DNA of 64,000 nt from Salinicola rhizosphaerae (GCF_014652715.1 NZ_BMZI01000003.1:333915-397914), one strand, 5' to 3'; shown: positions 43,450 through 52,709, numbered from the stretch's first letter. Made by a program: numbers and translations. Notes: generated from the sequence alone by a model not told the origin.

Positions 43450-44640
43450 TCAGAAGCTGAACGACGTTTGAATCATCAGCATATTCCAATACTGCTCAGT
43501 TTCATCTTCTTTGTTATCTTGCCTAGGTAGCCAACCCGTCCCATTGACGTGATGTAATTCTGCTTGAGCACGCCATGCTGGAGTAATGGACCACTGGATC
43601 CCCGTCGTTACATCCTTGGCGAATCGTGAGTAATCATAGCCAGCGCCGCTTTTCGCGTAATGACTTCCGTCACGATCGTTCCTGTCACTGACTGTATAAT
43701 CGTAACGCACCAGCCATTGCCATTGTTTCGAGAATCTGTACTGGTACTGCAAATACCAACTTTCACCATCTGCAGTGCTGTTGTAGCCTGCGCGGTGAAA
43801 GTCTTTCAACCGCTTTCTCTGAAACTCGTACTCAGCCGTCAAACTCCATTTTTCCGCATTATATTGAAGAGACAGGATGGTTGGCTGAAAAATAAATGTT
43901 CCATCGACATTCGTTTCTTGACGAGATTGGTAGTCCGCCCTCACCTCCGCCACGCTAACCCCAAGATTTAGTTTTCCTCCTGCATGGGAATACATGACCT
44001 GACCAATCGTCGACAACCTCCCCTCGAGGTTAGGATTACTGGAAGAGAGCGAAATTTCGGCATCACTATTAACTTGGGGTAAACCGATACCTCCTTGGAG
44101 ATACAGGGTACCGTTTGAAAATCGCTCTTCGTCGTAAACGGTCACGCCATCTGACGCCAATCCCAAAGAACGACTTCGATCAAAATAGATTGACTGAGGG
44201 AGCAAAATTCCCGGACGGGTCGAGGGAGCATCCCTAGTTTGGTTATAGAAGCCAAAAGGATTTTTAAAGCGCCCAACCTGGATGCCTAGCGCCCGGCTCT
44301 CATCCGCGACGAACTGATAATCGACAATGCCGTAATCGAGCTTTGGTTGCCATCCGTCACCGTAGTTACCGGCCTTTCGACTCAAAACCTGGCCGGCAAC
44401 CAAGACGTCTCGCATCGGCCGAACCGAAGCGTTTAGGCCCAACTCTGTATATTCCCAACTTCCACCGCTATCGCTGCTGGGACCAAAGAAATCATTATGG
44501 TCGGTCAGAATCAACGCTTGGCTCATGAAGCCATGAACCTGAAAGGTATCGCCCACGCCTTGCGCTTGCACTGAGCCGGCAGAGATAAGGGCCGTCAGGG
44601 TCATAAGCGCTCTCATGCGCTTGATTTTCTTAGTTGACAT
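43450..44640 (-). CDS. Outer-membrane porin-like beta-barrel protein
   Basis: A 396-residue barrel protein with a signal peptide (MRALMTLTALISAGSVQA) and a C-terminal Phe (MLMIQTSFSF). Opening strands FQVHGFMSQALILTDHNDFFG and the later GIQVGRFKNPFGFYNQTRDAPSTRPGILLPQ recall phosphate-selective OprO/OprP-like and DcaP-like porins. Its ATG overlaps the end of the PstS-like gene by 11 bases, implying coupling. It is the counterpart of the gene at 19536-20693, though the two sequences are far diverged. Confidence 0.8.
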   Translation of the reverse strand: MSTKKIKRMRALMTLTALISAGSVQAQGVGDTFQVHGFMSQALILTDHNDFFGPSSDSGGSWEYTELGLNASVRPMRDVLVAGQVLSRKAGNYGDGWQPKLDYGIVDYQFVADESRALGIQVGRFKNPFGFYNQTRDAPSTRPGILLPQSIYFDRSRSLGLASDGVTVYDEERFSNGTLYLQGGIGLPQVNSDAEISLSSSNPNLEGRLSTIGQVMYSHAGGKLNLGVSVAEVRADYQSRQETNVDGTFIFQPTILSLQYNAEKWSLTAEYEFQRKRLKDFHRAGYNSTADGESWYLQYQYRFSKQWQWLVRYDYTVSDRNDRDGSHYAKSGAGYDYSRFAKDVTTGIQWSITPAWRAQAELHHVNGTGWLPRQDNKEDETEQYWNMLMIQTSFSF

Positions 44641-45064
44641 CGATCACCCGGACCTGGCTATTCAGGTCTGATTGCTGGATATAACCGATACTGCCTGGCG
44701 TCGATGAGATCGCCTGTAACATGGCAGTTTCATCCGGCACTTCATTAGGTGCCTGGCCGGTACCCGAGAATACGGCTCGATCCCATGCCAACCGAAGCTG
44801 GTGTGGATAAACGCCGAGAACCTTTTTCGAGAAACGCTCATGAAGCGGGTTATCGTCCGGTAGCACGAAGACGTGAACCGCCTGCCCGTCAGGGAGCGTG
44901 CGCTGACGCATGGCGAAGATAGCTCTCACGGTCTCCAGCGGCAGGGCCTTCTGCTGCACGGAAACATTGCCGACGACGACGATAGCGTCGTCATCGGCCT
45001 GGCCAGGCTCGCCAAGCATCGGTAGCAATGCCGCTACCAGGCAGACAGTCAGGAATCGTCGCAT
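44630..45064 (-). CDS. Small PstS-like periplasmic protein (second copy)
   Basis: A 144-residue protein with a signal peptide (FLTVCLVAALLPMLGEPGQA). Mature segments AIVVVGNVSVQQKALPLETVRAIFAMRQRTLPDG, HERFSKKVLGVYPHQLRLAWDRAVFSG and STPGSIGYIQQSDL align with the small protein at 19109-19525 and with the N-terminal lobe of PstS. ATG 45064 is preceded by GGGAG; the frame is open to 45160. First gene of the operon PstS-like, barrel, GGDEF-EAL, acyltransferase. Confidence 0.75.
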   Translation of the reverse strand: MRRFLTVCLVAALLPMLGEPGQADDDAIVVVGNVSVQQKALPLETVRAIFAMRQRTLPDGQAVHVFVLPDDNPLHERFSKKVLGVYPHQLRLAWDRAVFSGTGQAPNEVPDETAMLQAISSTPGSIGYIQQSDLNSQVRVIDVN

Positions 45065-45587
45065 GCCACGCGACTCCCGTTTCCGGCCAACCTCGTCATG
45101 CTGCCCTGTTCCCCGTAGTGAAAACGCTTGCGCCCGTTCGATGACGCCACCGGGTCTCATTGATCATTGTTTATCTGCCGAGCGTGACAGAAGAGGCCGT
45201 CTCGGTAGACGTAGAATAGCGCTCCCAATGCCTGCCTACTCGCGATGCAACCAAAACGTGAGCACTCACTCGGGCGCCATCCTGCAGCGCTTTGGCGCTC
45301 GATCACACCGCATCGCTTTCACCAGCGACGCTACCGGTAGAGCGATGTCGGCATCAGAATCAATAGCATACGCAGGTTACTAAATTCAGCACAGATAACA
45401 TTAGCAATCATCGAAAGTTGCCGGGCCTCGACGGAGGTGCCGGCCTTCTCCGGCATTCTTTCGCGCCTCCGGAGGCGCGCGCTTTTCAGCCTCTCCCGCT
45501 TAGCGCGACCTGGCGTTGTCTCCTAACCTTCAGGCTGAGGGAGCCAACCGGCTGACAGGATTGGTCGAACGACGATCAGGGAGGAGC
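45065..45587. other. Long gap with paired hairpins, no protein gene
   Basis: About 520 bases between the divergent PstS-like and hemerythrin genes. It must hold both promoters. The plus-strand frame 44910-45383 overlaps the PstS-like gene and is not convincing. Two consecutive hairpins near 45438-45486 have T-rich 3' sides, although no gene ends there on the plus strand; they may end an untracked transcript. Confidence 0.5.
45438..45486 (+). terminator. Two consecutive terminator-like hairpins
   Basis: TGCCGG, loop CCTTCT, CCGGCA and TTCTTT span 45438-45461. The perfect palindrome CGCGCCTCC-GGAGGCGCG follows at 45462-45479, then CGCTTTT. Both point in the plus direction, about 100 bases before the hemerythrin gene. 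Confidence 0.55.
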
Positions 45588-46034
45588 ATGACCATGACGA
45601 TTTTCGAAGCGTTACGCGAGAGCCACGACAAGCAGCGCCGTTTGATGGATCTGCTGGTCAAGACGCATGGCGATAGTGAGGGACGCGACGAGCTGTTCAA
45701 GCGCTTGAAAGCCGAGCTCGAGAACCACGCCGCCGCCGAAGAACGCGCGCTTTACATGCCGATGATGGAACACGACATGTCGCAGGAAAAAGCCCGTCAC
45801 AGCATTGCGGAGCACCACGACATCGACGAAATGCTCGAAACGCTCGGAGCCATGCCGTACGACTCTCCCGCCTGGCTGACCAACGCCAAAAAGCTTCAGC
45901 ATCTCGTGACGCATCATCTCGATGAGGAGGAACACGAGATCTTTCAGGTGGCCGGTAGGGCCTTGGACGACAGCACCAAGCAGTCGCTGGCCAAGACGTA
46001 CGAGGAGGAGATGGCCGCCCGGCAGGCAAGCTGA
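45588..46034 (+). CDS. Hemerythrin-like domain protein
   Basis: A 148-residue four-helix protein with the diiron ligand pattern of hemerythrins: LRESHDKQRRLMDLL, LENHAAAEERALYMPMM, AEHHDIDEMLETL and THHLDEEEHEIFQVA. Members bind oxygen or sense it, or act in iron or nitric-oxide handling; the role here is unknown. GGAGG stands three bases before ATG 45588 and nine before ATG 45594, so translation may begin at the latter. Confidence 0.9.
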   Translation: MTMTIFEALRESHDKQRRLMDLLVKTHGDSEGRDELFKRLKAELENHAAAEERALYMPMMEHDMSQEKARHSIAEHHDIDEMLETLGAMPYDSPAWLTNAKKLQHLVTHHLDEEEHEIFQVAGRALDDSTKQSLAKTYEEEMAARQAS

Positions 46035-46072
46035 GCCGACCTCGAAACAGGATCTACCAAAAGGAGCCGAAC

Positions 46073-46210
46073 ATGCCTGAGCGTCGGGTACTGCTGATCA
46101 CCGACGCCTCTAGCGGGATTGGCGAAGGAGGCTTTGTCGCTCCCGCTGGTGACGAGTTTGACGATAACATCAGACGTCTGGAGCTAGGACTTCAAGTCTG
46201 CTTTAGATAA
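46073..46210 (+). pseudogene. 5' remnant of an SDR gene
   Basis: About 65 bases, including AAAGGAGCC before the ATG, match the start of the intact SDR gene at 55640 with roughly eight differences. The product would begin MPERRVLLITDASSGIG, with the Rossmann Gly changed to Asp, and then run into unrelated sequence, stopping after 45 codons. The rest of the gene is missing. It marks one edge of the sugar-acid cluster. Confidence 0.75.
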
Positions 46211-47355
46211 GTTTCATCTAGCGCAGCTAACTCCCTGCATCCTAATAGCGACATATTGCGCTTGATCTCCTCCTGCATCAGCCGTATCGCGTGGCTGACC
46301 CCAGCCTCTCCGGCGTGAGCGGCAGCGTAATTGAATGGCCGCCCAAAGAAGACGAAATCAGCCCCGAGCGCCAACGCCTTAAGCACATCGCTGCCGCGGC
46401 GAAAGCCGCTGTCGATCATCACCGGTAGTTCCCCCACTGCCTCGCGTACCGCAGGCAGCACGCGCAAAGGCGCAATGGTGCCATCTAACTGGCGGCCGCC
46501 GTGATTGGAGACAATCACTCCATCGGCGCCGACATCGCGTGCCCCCCTCGCATCGTCGGGATGCAGGATGCCTTTGATGATCAGGTTGCCTGGCCAAGCA
46601 TCGCGCACCAACGCGAGATACGCCCAGTCGAGATGCGTGCGCCCGGAAAAATCGCGATTGACGTGTTTGGAGATCACCGGAATACCGCGTGTGGCGTAGC
46701 TATTCTCGAAGTGCGGGATACCATGGTGACGCAGCGTTTTGTAGAAGGTGCCGTAGAGCCATCGCGGTCGCAGCAGGCCATCTAGCGCAAGGCGCAGACT
46801 GGGCCGAATGGGCGAGGAAAAGCCGCTGCGCCGGTTGTTGTCCGGGTTGGGCGGCACGGCGTAGTCGACCGTGATGACCAGATTTCGGAAGCCCGCGCCT
46901 CGGATACGCTCGATCAGCGCCTCGATGGCCGGCCAGTCACCGGGCAGATAGGCCTGAAACCAATCGTTACCCTCGATAGCCGCTATCTCCTCCATCGGAA
47001 TCAGCGACGAGCCGCTCATAATCATCGGGAGATTGGCCGCTGCCGCGGCACGCGCCAGCACCAGATCGCCGCGATAGGCGGACAGCGCCGAGATTCCCAT
47101 AGGCGCGATACCGAAGGGAACCGCGTAGCGCCGCCCGAACAGCTCGGTCTCCTGCGAGATCTCCGACACATCCACCAGCACTCGTGGCACGAAACTGTAG
47201 TCGTCGAAGGCGGCGCGGTTGGCGGCCAGGCTCTTGCCATCCTCGGCGGCATTGGCGATATAGCCGTGGATCGGCCGCGGCAGATGGCGCTTGCCGGCGC
47301 GCTCCAGGTCGTGAAAATTGCGAATATGGGCAAGTCGGCGGATCTGATGAGTCAC
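46192..47355 (-). CDS. FMN-dependent 2-hydroxyacid dehydrogenase (LldD-like)
   Basis: A 387-residue enzyme of the FMN L-lactate dehydrogenase/glycolate oxidase family. PFGIAPMGISAL, GSSLIPMEEIAA, NLVITVDYAVPPNPDN (FMN site), the catalytic SNHGGRQLDG and MIDSGFRRGSDVLKALALGAD are all present. The start is GTG 47355 with GAGGG upstream; the frame beyond it overlaps the aldolase gene. As the last gene of the sugar-acid operon it may oxidise a 2-hydroxyacid formed after aldol cleavage, such as lactate or glycolate. Confidence 0.88.
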   Translation of the reverse strand: MTHQIRRLAHIRNFHDLERAGKRHLPRPIHGYIANAAEDGKSLAANRAAFDDYSFVPRVLVDVSEISQETELFGRRYAVPFGIAPMGISALSAYRGDLVLARAAAAANLPMIMSGSSLIPMEEIAAIEGNDWFQAYLPGDWPAIEALIERIRGAGFRNLVITVDYAVPPNPDNNRRSGFSSPIRPSLRLALDGLLRPRWLYGTFYKTLRHHGIPHFENSYATRGIPVISKHVNRDFSGRTHLDWAYLALVRDAWPGNLIIKGILHPDDARGARDVGADGVIVSNHGGRQLDGTIAPLRVLPAVREAVGELPVMIDSGFRRGSDVLKALALGADFVFFGRPFNYAAAHAGEAGVSHAIRLMQEEIKRNMSLLGCRELAALDETYLKQT

Positions 47356-47416
47356 GAAAATCCCTCGAGTGGCCTGGCCAACGAAGCCCGAACGGTGACG
47401 AGCCCGATCGCCGCGA

Positions 47417-48352
47417 TCAAGTCGACAAACCGGGCATATCGAATCCCGCGGCCGAGAGCGACGACAGCAGGTGCTCGCGCTGCGTGTCATCGAGCTCCAC
47501 CAACGGCGGGCGCAGCCGGTTCCAGATGGCATCGCCCGAATAATGTGCCGTGGCCGCCTTCAACGCGGGGATCATCGGCACGCTTTCGAAAATATCGCGA
47601 ATCCGGTTCAGCGCCTGTTGCTGATCATTGGTGTCGGCCTGCTGCCAGGTCTCGCCCAGCGCGGCAATCGCCCGAGCATTGACGTTCGCCGTCGCACTGA
47701 TGCAGCCGGCGCCCCCGGCACGCAGCGTGGGAAGCAGAAAGCGTTCGCTGCCGGCGTAGACCCGGAAACCAGCCGGCGTGAAGGCATCGATCATCGCCTG
47801 GGTGTAGTGCCAGTCACCGCCGCTGTCCTTGACCCCGGCAATCACCTCCGGATATTGCGCCATCAGCCGTTCGATCAGCGCCAGCGTGATCGGCACCTGT
47901 GCTACCGGCGGGATGTGATAGAGATAGAGCCGCAAGCGGTTGTCGCCGACCCGCTCGATGACCTCGGCGTAGAACCGATAGAGCCCCTCTTCCGAGACGC
48001 CCTTATAGTAGAACGGCGGCAGCATCAGTACGCCGCCGACGCCCTGCTCCACTGCATGTCGAGTCAATACCACGCTGTCGGCAATCGCACAGCAACCGGT
48101 GCCCGGCATCAGCCTGCTGGTATCGATGTCAGCCTCGACCAGACGCTCGAGCAGGGACTGACGCTCGGCGACCGAGAGCGAATTCGCCTCGGAATTGGTG
48201 CCGAAGATGGCCAGCCCGACTCCATTGGACATCAACCACCGGCAGTGGCGAACGAAATGCTCGGCATCGGGCGCCAAGTCGGCACCAAAGGGCGTGATGA
48301 CCGGTGACAACACCGTGCCGGGATGGCTCTGGGACGAGGAATTCCGGGACAT
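47417..48352 (-). CDS. DapA-family aldolase/dehydratase
   Basis: A 311-residue Schiff-base TIM-barrel enzyme of the dihydrodipicolinate synthase/N-acetylneuraminate lyase family. GTVLSPVITPFGADL opens the protein; the Tyr region is YLYHIPPVAQV and the Schiff-base Lys is in VIAGVKDSGGDW. It is not the biosynthetic DapA by context. In a sugar-acid operon it most likely cleaves or dehydrates a 2-keto-3-deoxy acid. ATG 48352 has GGAGAG eight bases upstream. It overlaps nothing and follows the enolase-superfamily gene. Confidence 0.88.
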   Translation of the reverse strand: MSRNSSSQSHPGTVLSPVITPFGADLAPDAEHFVRHCRWLMSNGVGLAIFGTNSEANSLSVAERQSLLERLVEADIDTSRLMPGTGCCAIADSVVLTRHAVEQGVGGVLMLPPFYYKGVSEEGLYRFYAEVIERVGDNRLRLYLYHIPPVAQVPITLALIERLMAQYPEVIAGVKDSGGDWHYTQAMIDAFTPAGFRVYAGSERFLLPTLRAGGAGCISATANVNARAIAALGETWQQADTNDQQQALNRIRDIFESVPMIPALKAATAHYSGDAIWNRLRPPLVELDDTQREHLLSSLSAAGFDMPGLST

Positions 48353-48380
48353 GCGAACACTCTCCGATTGATAGCCTGGA

Positions 48381-49502
48381 TCAGGACCACGCATCGATGG
48401 CATACCGTTCCAGAACCGCCTCGTCGAAACCGAACCCGAGACCGGGTGCTGTCGGCAACATCAGGCGACCGTCGGCAAAGGTCAATTGAGTATCGATCAA
48501 TTTGCGGAAGTTGAGCACCTGATCGTCGGCAAAGAATTCCACGTAGGGCGCATTGGGGGTCGAACCCACCAGATGCACGTGCAGGTCGTGGAACCAGTGC
48601 GGACAGATTTCGACGCCGAAACTTGCTGCCGTTGCTGCGATCCGTCGGAACTCGGTGATCCCGCCGCAGACCGCGGCATCGGTTTGCAGAACCATGGCCG
48701 CTTCCTTCTCCAACAGCTCCTTGAAGCGCCAGCGCCCGGCCTCGATCTCCCCGGTCGCCACCGGCACCGGCGTGCGTTCGGCAAGCCGACGATGATTGTC
48801 GATATCATCAGGACTGAACGGCTCCTCGATCCAGTAGGGTGCGTAGGGCTCGGCCATGCGCATGAAGGCCAGCGCCGAGGGCAGATCCCGCCAGGCGTTG
48901 TTGGCGTCCATCATCAGCAGGACGTCGTCGCCGATAGCCTCGCGCACCGCGGCCAACCGCGCCTCTTCAGCGGCCAGATCCTCGCGCCCCACCTTCATCT
49001 TCACTGCACGGAATCCCTGGTCGACGTAGCCGATCATCTCTTCGGCCAGTTTCGCCGGCGTCTTGCCCTCCAGGTAATAACCCCCGCTGGCATAGGCCGC
49101 CACGCTCTCGTCGTCGCTGGCCCCCAGGAAACGGTGCAGCGGCAGGTTGGCGGCGCGCGCGTTGCGGTCCCACAGTGCCACATCGAGAATACTGATGGCG
49201 CGCATCACCGAGCCGGTGCGACCGTGCAGCAGCCCCTCCTGATACATCTCCTGCCATAAACCCTCGATACGGTGCGTGTCCTCGCCCACCAACACAGGCT
49301 TCATCAGATCGCGCACCGCTGCGGTCACCAGCGCGCCCGCGTTGTTGCCGCCGTAGCAGAAACCGATGCCGCTGATTCCATCGTCGCCAGTGACGCGCAC
49401 CACGGCGTAGTCACGCTTGAGCACTCGGCGGTTGGAGAAACTGGTGGGATTATCGAGCGGCACACTGATCGTACGGGCCTGAACGTCGGTAATACGTGTC
49501 AT
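48381..49502 (-). CDS. Mandelate racemase/muconate lactonizing-type sugar-acid dehydratase
   Basis: Enolase-superfamily enzyme of 373 residues. The catalytic KxK is in AVKMKVGRED. Metal ligands follow in MMDANNAW (Asp), WIEEPF (Glu) and VATGEIEAG (Glu). EICPHWFHDLHVHL carries the C-terminal His. Enzymes of this type abstract the alpha proton of sugar acids and usually dehydrate them to 2-keto-3-deoxy acids. The exact substrate cannot be read from sequence. It lies between tctA and the aldolase. Confidence 0.9.
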   Translation of the reverse strand: MTRITDVQARTISVPLDNPTSFSNRRVLKRDYAVVRVTGDDGISGIGFCYGGNNAGALVTAAVRDLMKPVLVGEDTHRIEGLWQEMYQEGLLHGRTGSVMRAISILDVALWDRNARAANLPLHRFLGASDDESVAAYASGGYYLEGKTPAKLAEEMIGYVDQGFRAVKMKVGREDLAAEEARLAAVREAIGDDVLLMMDANNAWRDLPSALAFMRMAEPYAPYWIEEPFSPDDIDNHRRLAERTPVPVATGEIEAGRWRFKELLEKEAAMVLQTDAAVCGGITEFRRIAATAASFGVEICPHWFHDLHVHLVGSTPNAPYVEFFADDQVLNFRKLIDTQLTFADGRLMLPTAPGLGFGFDEAVLERYAIDAWS

Positions 49503-49550
49503 CGTGAGATCTCCGGGGTAGAGAACAGAATCGGTCGCCAGCTCACGCGC

Positions 49551-51059
49551 TCAGCCGCGTTGCAGCCGACGTTTGAGCGGACGGCGCACCCAGCGGAACG
49601 CCGGTGTGGCCTGCAGGATCGACAGCAGCGCCAGAATCAGCAGCACGGTGGCGATGGGGCTGTCGAGAAACACGCCGAAGCTGTCGTTGCCGATCAGCAT
49701 CGACTGCTGGAAGCTGACTTCCATGACCGGACCAAGAATCAAGCCGATCACCATTGGCGCCGGGGAAACGCCGGCCTTGGCGAGCCAGTAGCCGAACAGT
49801 CCGAAGCCGAGCATCAGGCCGACATCGAACAGACTGTTGTTGATCGCAAAGGCACCGATGATGCAGAGCGTGAGAATGGCGCAGGCCACGAAGCCATCAG
49901 GAACGCGCGTCACCGAAACACTCATCTTAGTGAACGCGAGCCCCACCACCAGCAGTCCCACATTGGCCAGAATGACGGCCCAGATCAGCGTGTAGGTGAC
50001 ATCGCCGTAATCGGTCAGCAGGTTGGGGCCGGGCAGAATGCCCTGCACCATCAGCGCCCCAAGTAGAATGGCGGTGGAAGAACTACCGGGAATCCCCAGC
50101 GCGATGGTGGGAATCAGCGCCCCGCCGACCACGGCGTTGTTGGCCGCTTCCGGCGCGGCGACACCGGCGATCTCTCCCTTGCCGAAGTGACTCTTGTCTT
50201 TCGCGAAGCGCTTGGCCTCGTTGTAAGCGAACCAACTGGCGGTATCGCCACCGGTCCCGGGAATCAGTCCCACGATCACGCCGATGCCGCTGGAGCGTAG
50301 AATGTTCGGCATCAGTTTTTTGATCGTCTGCAGCCGGGGGATCAGGCGATCGGTGATCCGGCTGGCGACCTTCTCGCCCTGGTTAGAGTTCTCGATCAGC
50401 GTCAGCGCCTGGGGGACCGAGAACAAGCCGATCAACGCCACGGTGAAATCAATTCCGGAAAACAGATTGATCTGATCGAAGGTCATGCGCGGCGTGCCGG
50501 TGGTCAGATCCATCCCCACCGTGCTGACCAGAAGCCCGAGCCCGCCCGAAAACAGACCGCTGATCACCGAGCCCTGGGCCAGCGACCCGATGATGGTGAT
50601 CCCCAGTACGGCAATGGCGAACAGCTCCACCGGCCCGAACTCCAGCACCAGCGTGCCCAAAAGCGGAGCCGCGGTCAGCAGCGCAATGCCGCTCATCAGC
50701 CCGCCGAAAAACGACGCGAAGAGAGAGATGCCCAACGCCTGCCCGGCCTTGCCCTGCTGCGAGAGCGGAAAGCCGTCCAGCACGGTCGCCGCGGCAGAGG
50801 GCGTGCCCGGCGTGCGCAGCAAGATGGCAGCGATCGACCCGCCGTAGGACGCCCCTACGTACAGCGCGGCCAGCATGCTCAAGCCGGTGGCCGGGTCGAA
50901 GCTGAACGTCAGCGGTAGCAGCAACGCCAGCGCCATGGTCGCGGAGAGCCCCGGCATGGCACCGACGAACAGCCCCAGTACGGTGCCACCCAGGATGCAG
51001 GCGATGTTGGTCAGGCTGAGCACATTGGTCAGCCCCGTCATCACCAGTGAGGAATCCAT
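49551..51059 (-). CDS. tctA: Tripartite tricarboxylate transporter large permease TctA
   Basis: A 502-residue membrane protein with about 12 helices, the main permease of TctABC transporters. The family signature GLFVGAMPGLSATMALALLLPLTF is near residues 29-52. A second GVIVGLIPGTGGDTASWFAYNEAKRF follows, along with PEAANNAVVGGALIPTIALGIPGSSSTAILLGAL. It imports the organic acid delivered by the binding protein. Confidence 0.94.
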   Translation of the reverse strand: MDSSLVMTGLTNVLSLTNIACILGGTVLGLFVGAMPGLSATMALALLLPLTFSFDPATGLSMLAALYVGASYGGSIAAILLRTPGTPSAAATVLDGFPLSQQGKAGQALGISLFASFFGGLMSGIALLTAAPLLGTLVLEFGPVELFAIAVLGITIIGSLAQGSVISGLFSGGLGLLVSTVGMDLTTGTPRMTFDQINLFSGIDFTVALIGLFSVPQALTLIENSNQGEKVASRITDRLIPRLQTIKKLMPNILRSSGIGVIVGLIPGTGGDTASWFAYNEAKRFAKDKSHFGKGEIAGVAAPEAANNAVVGGALIPTIALGIPGSSSTAILLGALMVQGILPGPNLLTDYGDVTYTLIWAVILANVGLLVVGLAFTKMSVSVTRVPDGFVACAILTLCIIGAFAINNSLFDVGLMLGFGLFGYWLAKAGVSPAPMVIGLILGPVMEVSFQQSMLIGNDSFGVFLDSPIATVLLILALLSILQATPAFRWVRRPLKRRLQRG

Positions 51060-51118
51060 AGCAACATCTCCTGTTCCGAAAGCGACACCCGGCCAGTCTG
51101 CGCGGCCGGGCGGGGACG

Positions 51119-51592
51119 TCAGGTCAGGGTGGGCAACAGCGGAATGGGCAGGCCGAGGAACAGAACGAAGACCAGGCAGACGATGCCGATCAGCACCGCA
51201 CTGCCGACCAGCGCGAACACCGGGCGAACCGTACGCAGTACCAGCAACGCGAGCGCCAGAAATAGTCCCGTCGCGACGATGTATCCGAGTGTCGTGAGCA
51301 TTGCGACATAGCCAACGGCCAGGGCGAAGATCACCACCACGGCCAGCCAGCGCTTCGGCGCAGCAGGCACCTGCACTTCGCCCGCCTCTGTCGGTGTCGT
51401 GCCCGGCGCTACCGAGCGGCGGCGCTTGATCGCGACTTCGTCGACGAGCATGCCCAGCGACAGCAACCCGACCGCAACCGAGTAGATCATCGGCATCTGC
51501 GCTGCCGCCCGCGGGTAGCCGCTCGCGGCGGAGAAGAACGCCCCTGCCACCGCGAGGCCGAAGAGTCCCAGTAAAAGGCGACTGACATTCAT
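51119..51592 (-). CDS. tctB: Tripartite tricarboxylate transporter small subunit TctB
   Basis: A 157-residue, four-helix membrane protein. The N-terminal helix (LLLGLFGLAVAGAFFSAASGYPRAAAQMPMIYS), the charged loop, and a pair of C-terminal helices match the poorly conserved TctB family. The position between tctC and tctA fixes the assignment. Confidence 0.88.
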   Translation of the reverse strand: MNVSRLLLGLFGLAVAGAFFSAASGYPRAAAQMPMIYSVAVGLLSLGMLVDEVAIKRRRSVAPGTTPTEAGEVQVPAAPKRWLAVVVIFALAVGYVAMLTTLGYIVATGLFLALALLVLRTVRPVFALVGSAVLIGIVCLVFVLFLGLPIPLLPTLT

Positions 51593-51638
51593 GGCGTCTT
51601 CTCCTTATCGCGAACCGATCTACCCGATGACGCCCCGA

Positions 51639-52619
51639 TTACTGGGCGACGTCATCCTTGACCTCGTCCCAGACGCCGCGGAAACGCTCTTCCATCTGGT
51701 CGATCATGGCGCGGTAGTCATCGCCGGTGACAACATCCAGATTCATGGCGCGCTGCTCGGCCTGGGCCTGGAAGTCGGGATCCTTGGCCAGGGTTTGGAA
51801 GGCCTCGATCAGCTGCTGACGCGCTTCGACCGGGATACCTGCCGGCGCACTGTAGCCACGCGAGGAACCGGCGACGATATCGAAGCCCTTCTCCTTCATC
51901 GTCGGCACGTCGGGGAGTGTATCCAGACGCTCTTCGGCGAAGACGGCGAGCGCGCGCAGGTTGCCCGACTCGATCTGGCTATAGACGTTGCCGAGATTGT
52001 TGAAGCTGGCATCGATCTTCCCGCCCATCGCCGCTGTCGCGGACGGCCCATCGCCCTGGAACGGCACACGCTTGAACGAAAGCCCCGAGGCCTGTTCCAG
52101 CAGGATGGTGGTGAAGAAATCATCACCACCTACCCCGGAGTTGCCGATGGTGACGGTGCCGGGATTCTGCTTGGCGGCATCGAGCAGATTCTCGATGGTC
52201 TGATACTCGCTGTCGGCGTTGACCACGACGATGCCCGGATCGGTCACTACATTGGCAATCGGCGTCATCTCGTCGGTGTCGTAGCTGATGGCGTCGTTCA
52301 TGATGTAGTTGGTCATCAGCATCGGCGTGTTGGTGATACTGATCACGCTGCCATCGTTGGGCGACTGTTTCGCCAAACGGGTCCAGGCGACGGCACCGGT
52401 GGCGCCGGGCATGTATTCGTTGACGAAGTTGATGCCCAGGATTTCACTCAGCCGCGGTTGAACCAGCTGCGCCAGCGCATCGCTGCCGCCCCCCGGTTTG
52501 AATCCTTGGAGGACGGTGATTTCATCACCGCCTGCGTATTCGGCTGCCTGCGTCACGGGCGCAATGGCAACGGCGAGAACGGCCGGCGCGAGCCACTGCA
52601 TGATTGTTCTGGCTGGCAT
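51639..52619 (-). CDS. tctC: TctC/Bug-family periplasmic binding protein
   Basis: A 326-residue binding protein with a signal peptide (IMQWLAPAVLAVAIAPVTQA). It has the Bug pattern: ITVLQGFKPGGGSDALAQLV, NEYMPGATGAVAWTRLA, TIGNSGVGGDDFFTT and FQGDGPSATAAMGG. It captures the substrate for TctAB. ATG 52619 is preferred over GTG 52628. First gene of the operon running through lldD-like, with a 15-base palindrome about 80 bases upstream. Confidence 0.92.
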   Translation of the reverse strand: MPARTIMQWLAPAVLAVAIAPVTQAAEYAGGDEITVLQGFKPGGGSDALAQLVQPRLSEILGINFVNEYMPGATGAVAWTRLAKQSPNDGSVISITNTPMLMTNYIMNDAISYDTDEMTPIANVVTDPGIVVVNADSEYQTIENLLDAAKQNPGTVTIGNSGVGGDDFFTTILLEQASGLSFKRVPFQGDGPSATAAMGGKIDASFNNLGNVYSQIESGNLRALAVFAEERLDTLPDVPTMKEKGFDIVAGSSRGYSAPAGIPVEARQQLIEAFQTLAKDPDFQAQAEQRAMNLDVVTGDDYRAMIDQMEERFRGVWDEVKDDVAQ

Positions 52620-52694
52620 GTCGAGCACCTCTCTAACGGAGTCTTGGAGTCCTTGGGTGATGCAGTAGCAACGTAGAAATTTATCGATTAAATT

Positions 52695-52709
52695 GTCAAT
52701 AATATTGAC
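52695..52709. promoter_or_regulatory. 15-bp perfect palindrome before tctC, candidate GntR operator
   Basis: GTCAATA-A-TATTGAC is a perfect dyad in the tctC/GntR divergent region. The same motif with one changed outer pair occurs before the IlvD/Edd gene at 55346-55360. Two matching sites at the two promoters of the pathway, with the GntR gene between them, suggest a local regulon. Confidence 0.6.

Noticed and set aside
52681..52690. ATCGAT near the tctC palindrome as an extra operator
   Set aside because: Six-base palindromes are too common to support a site on their own.
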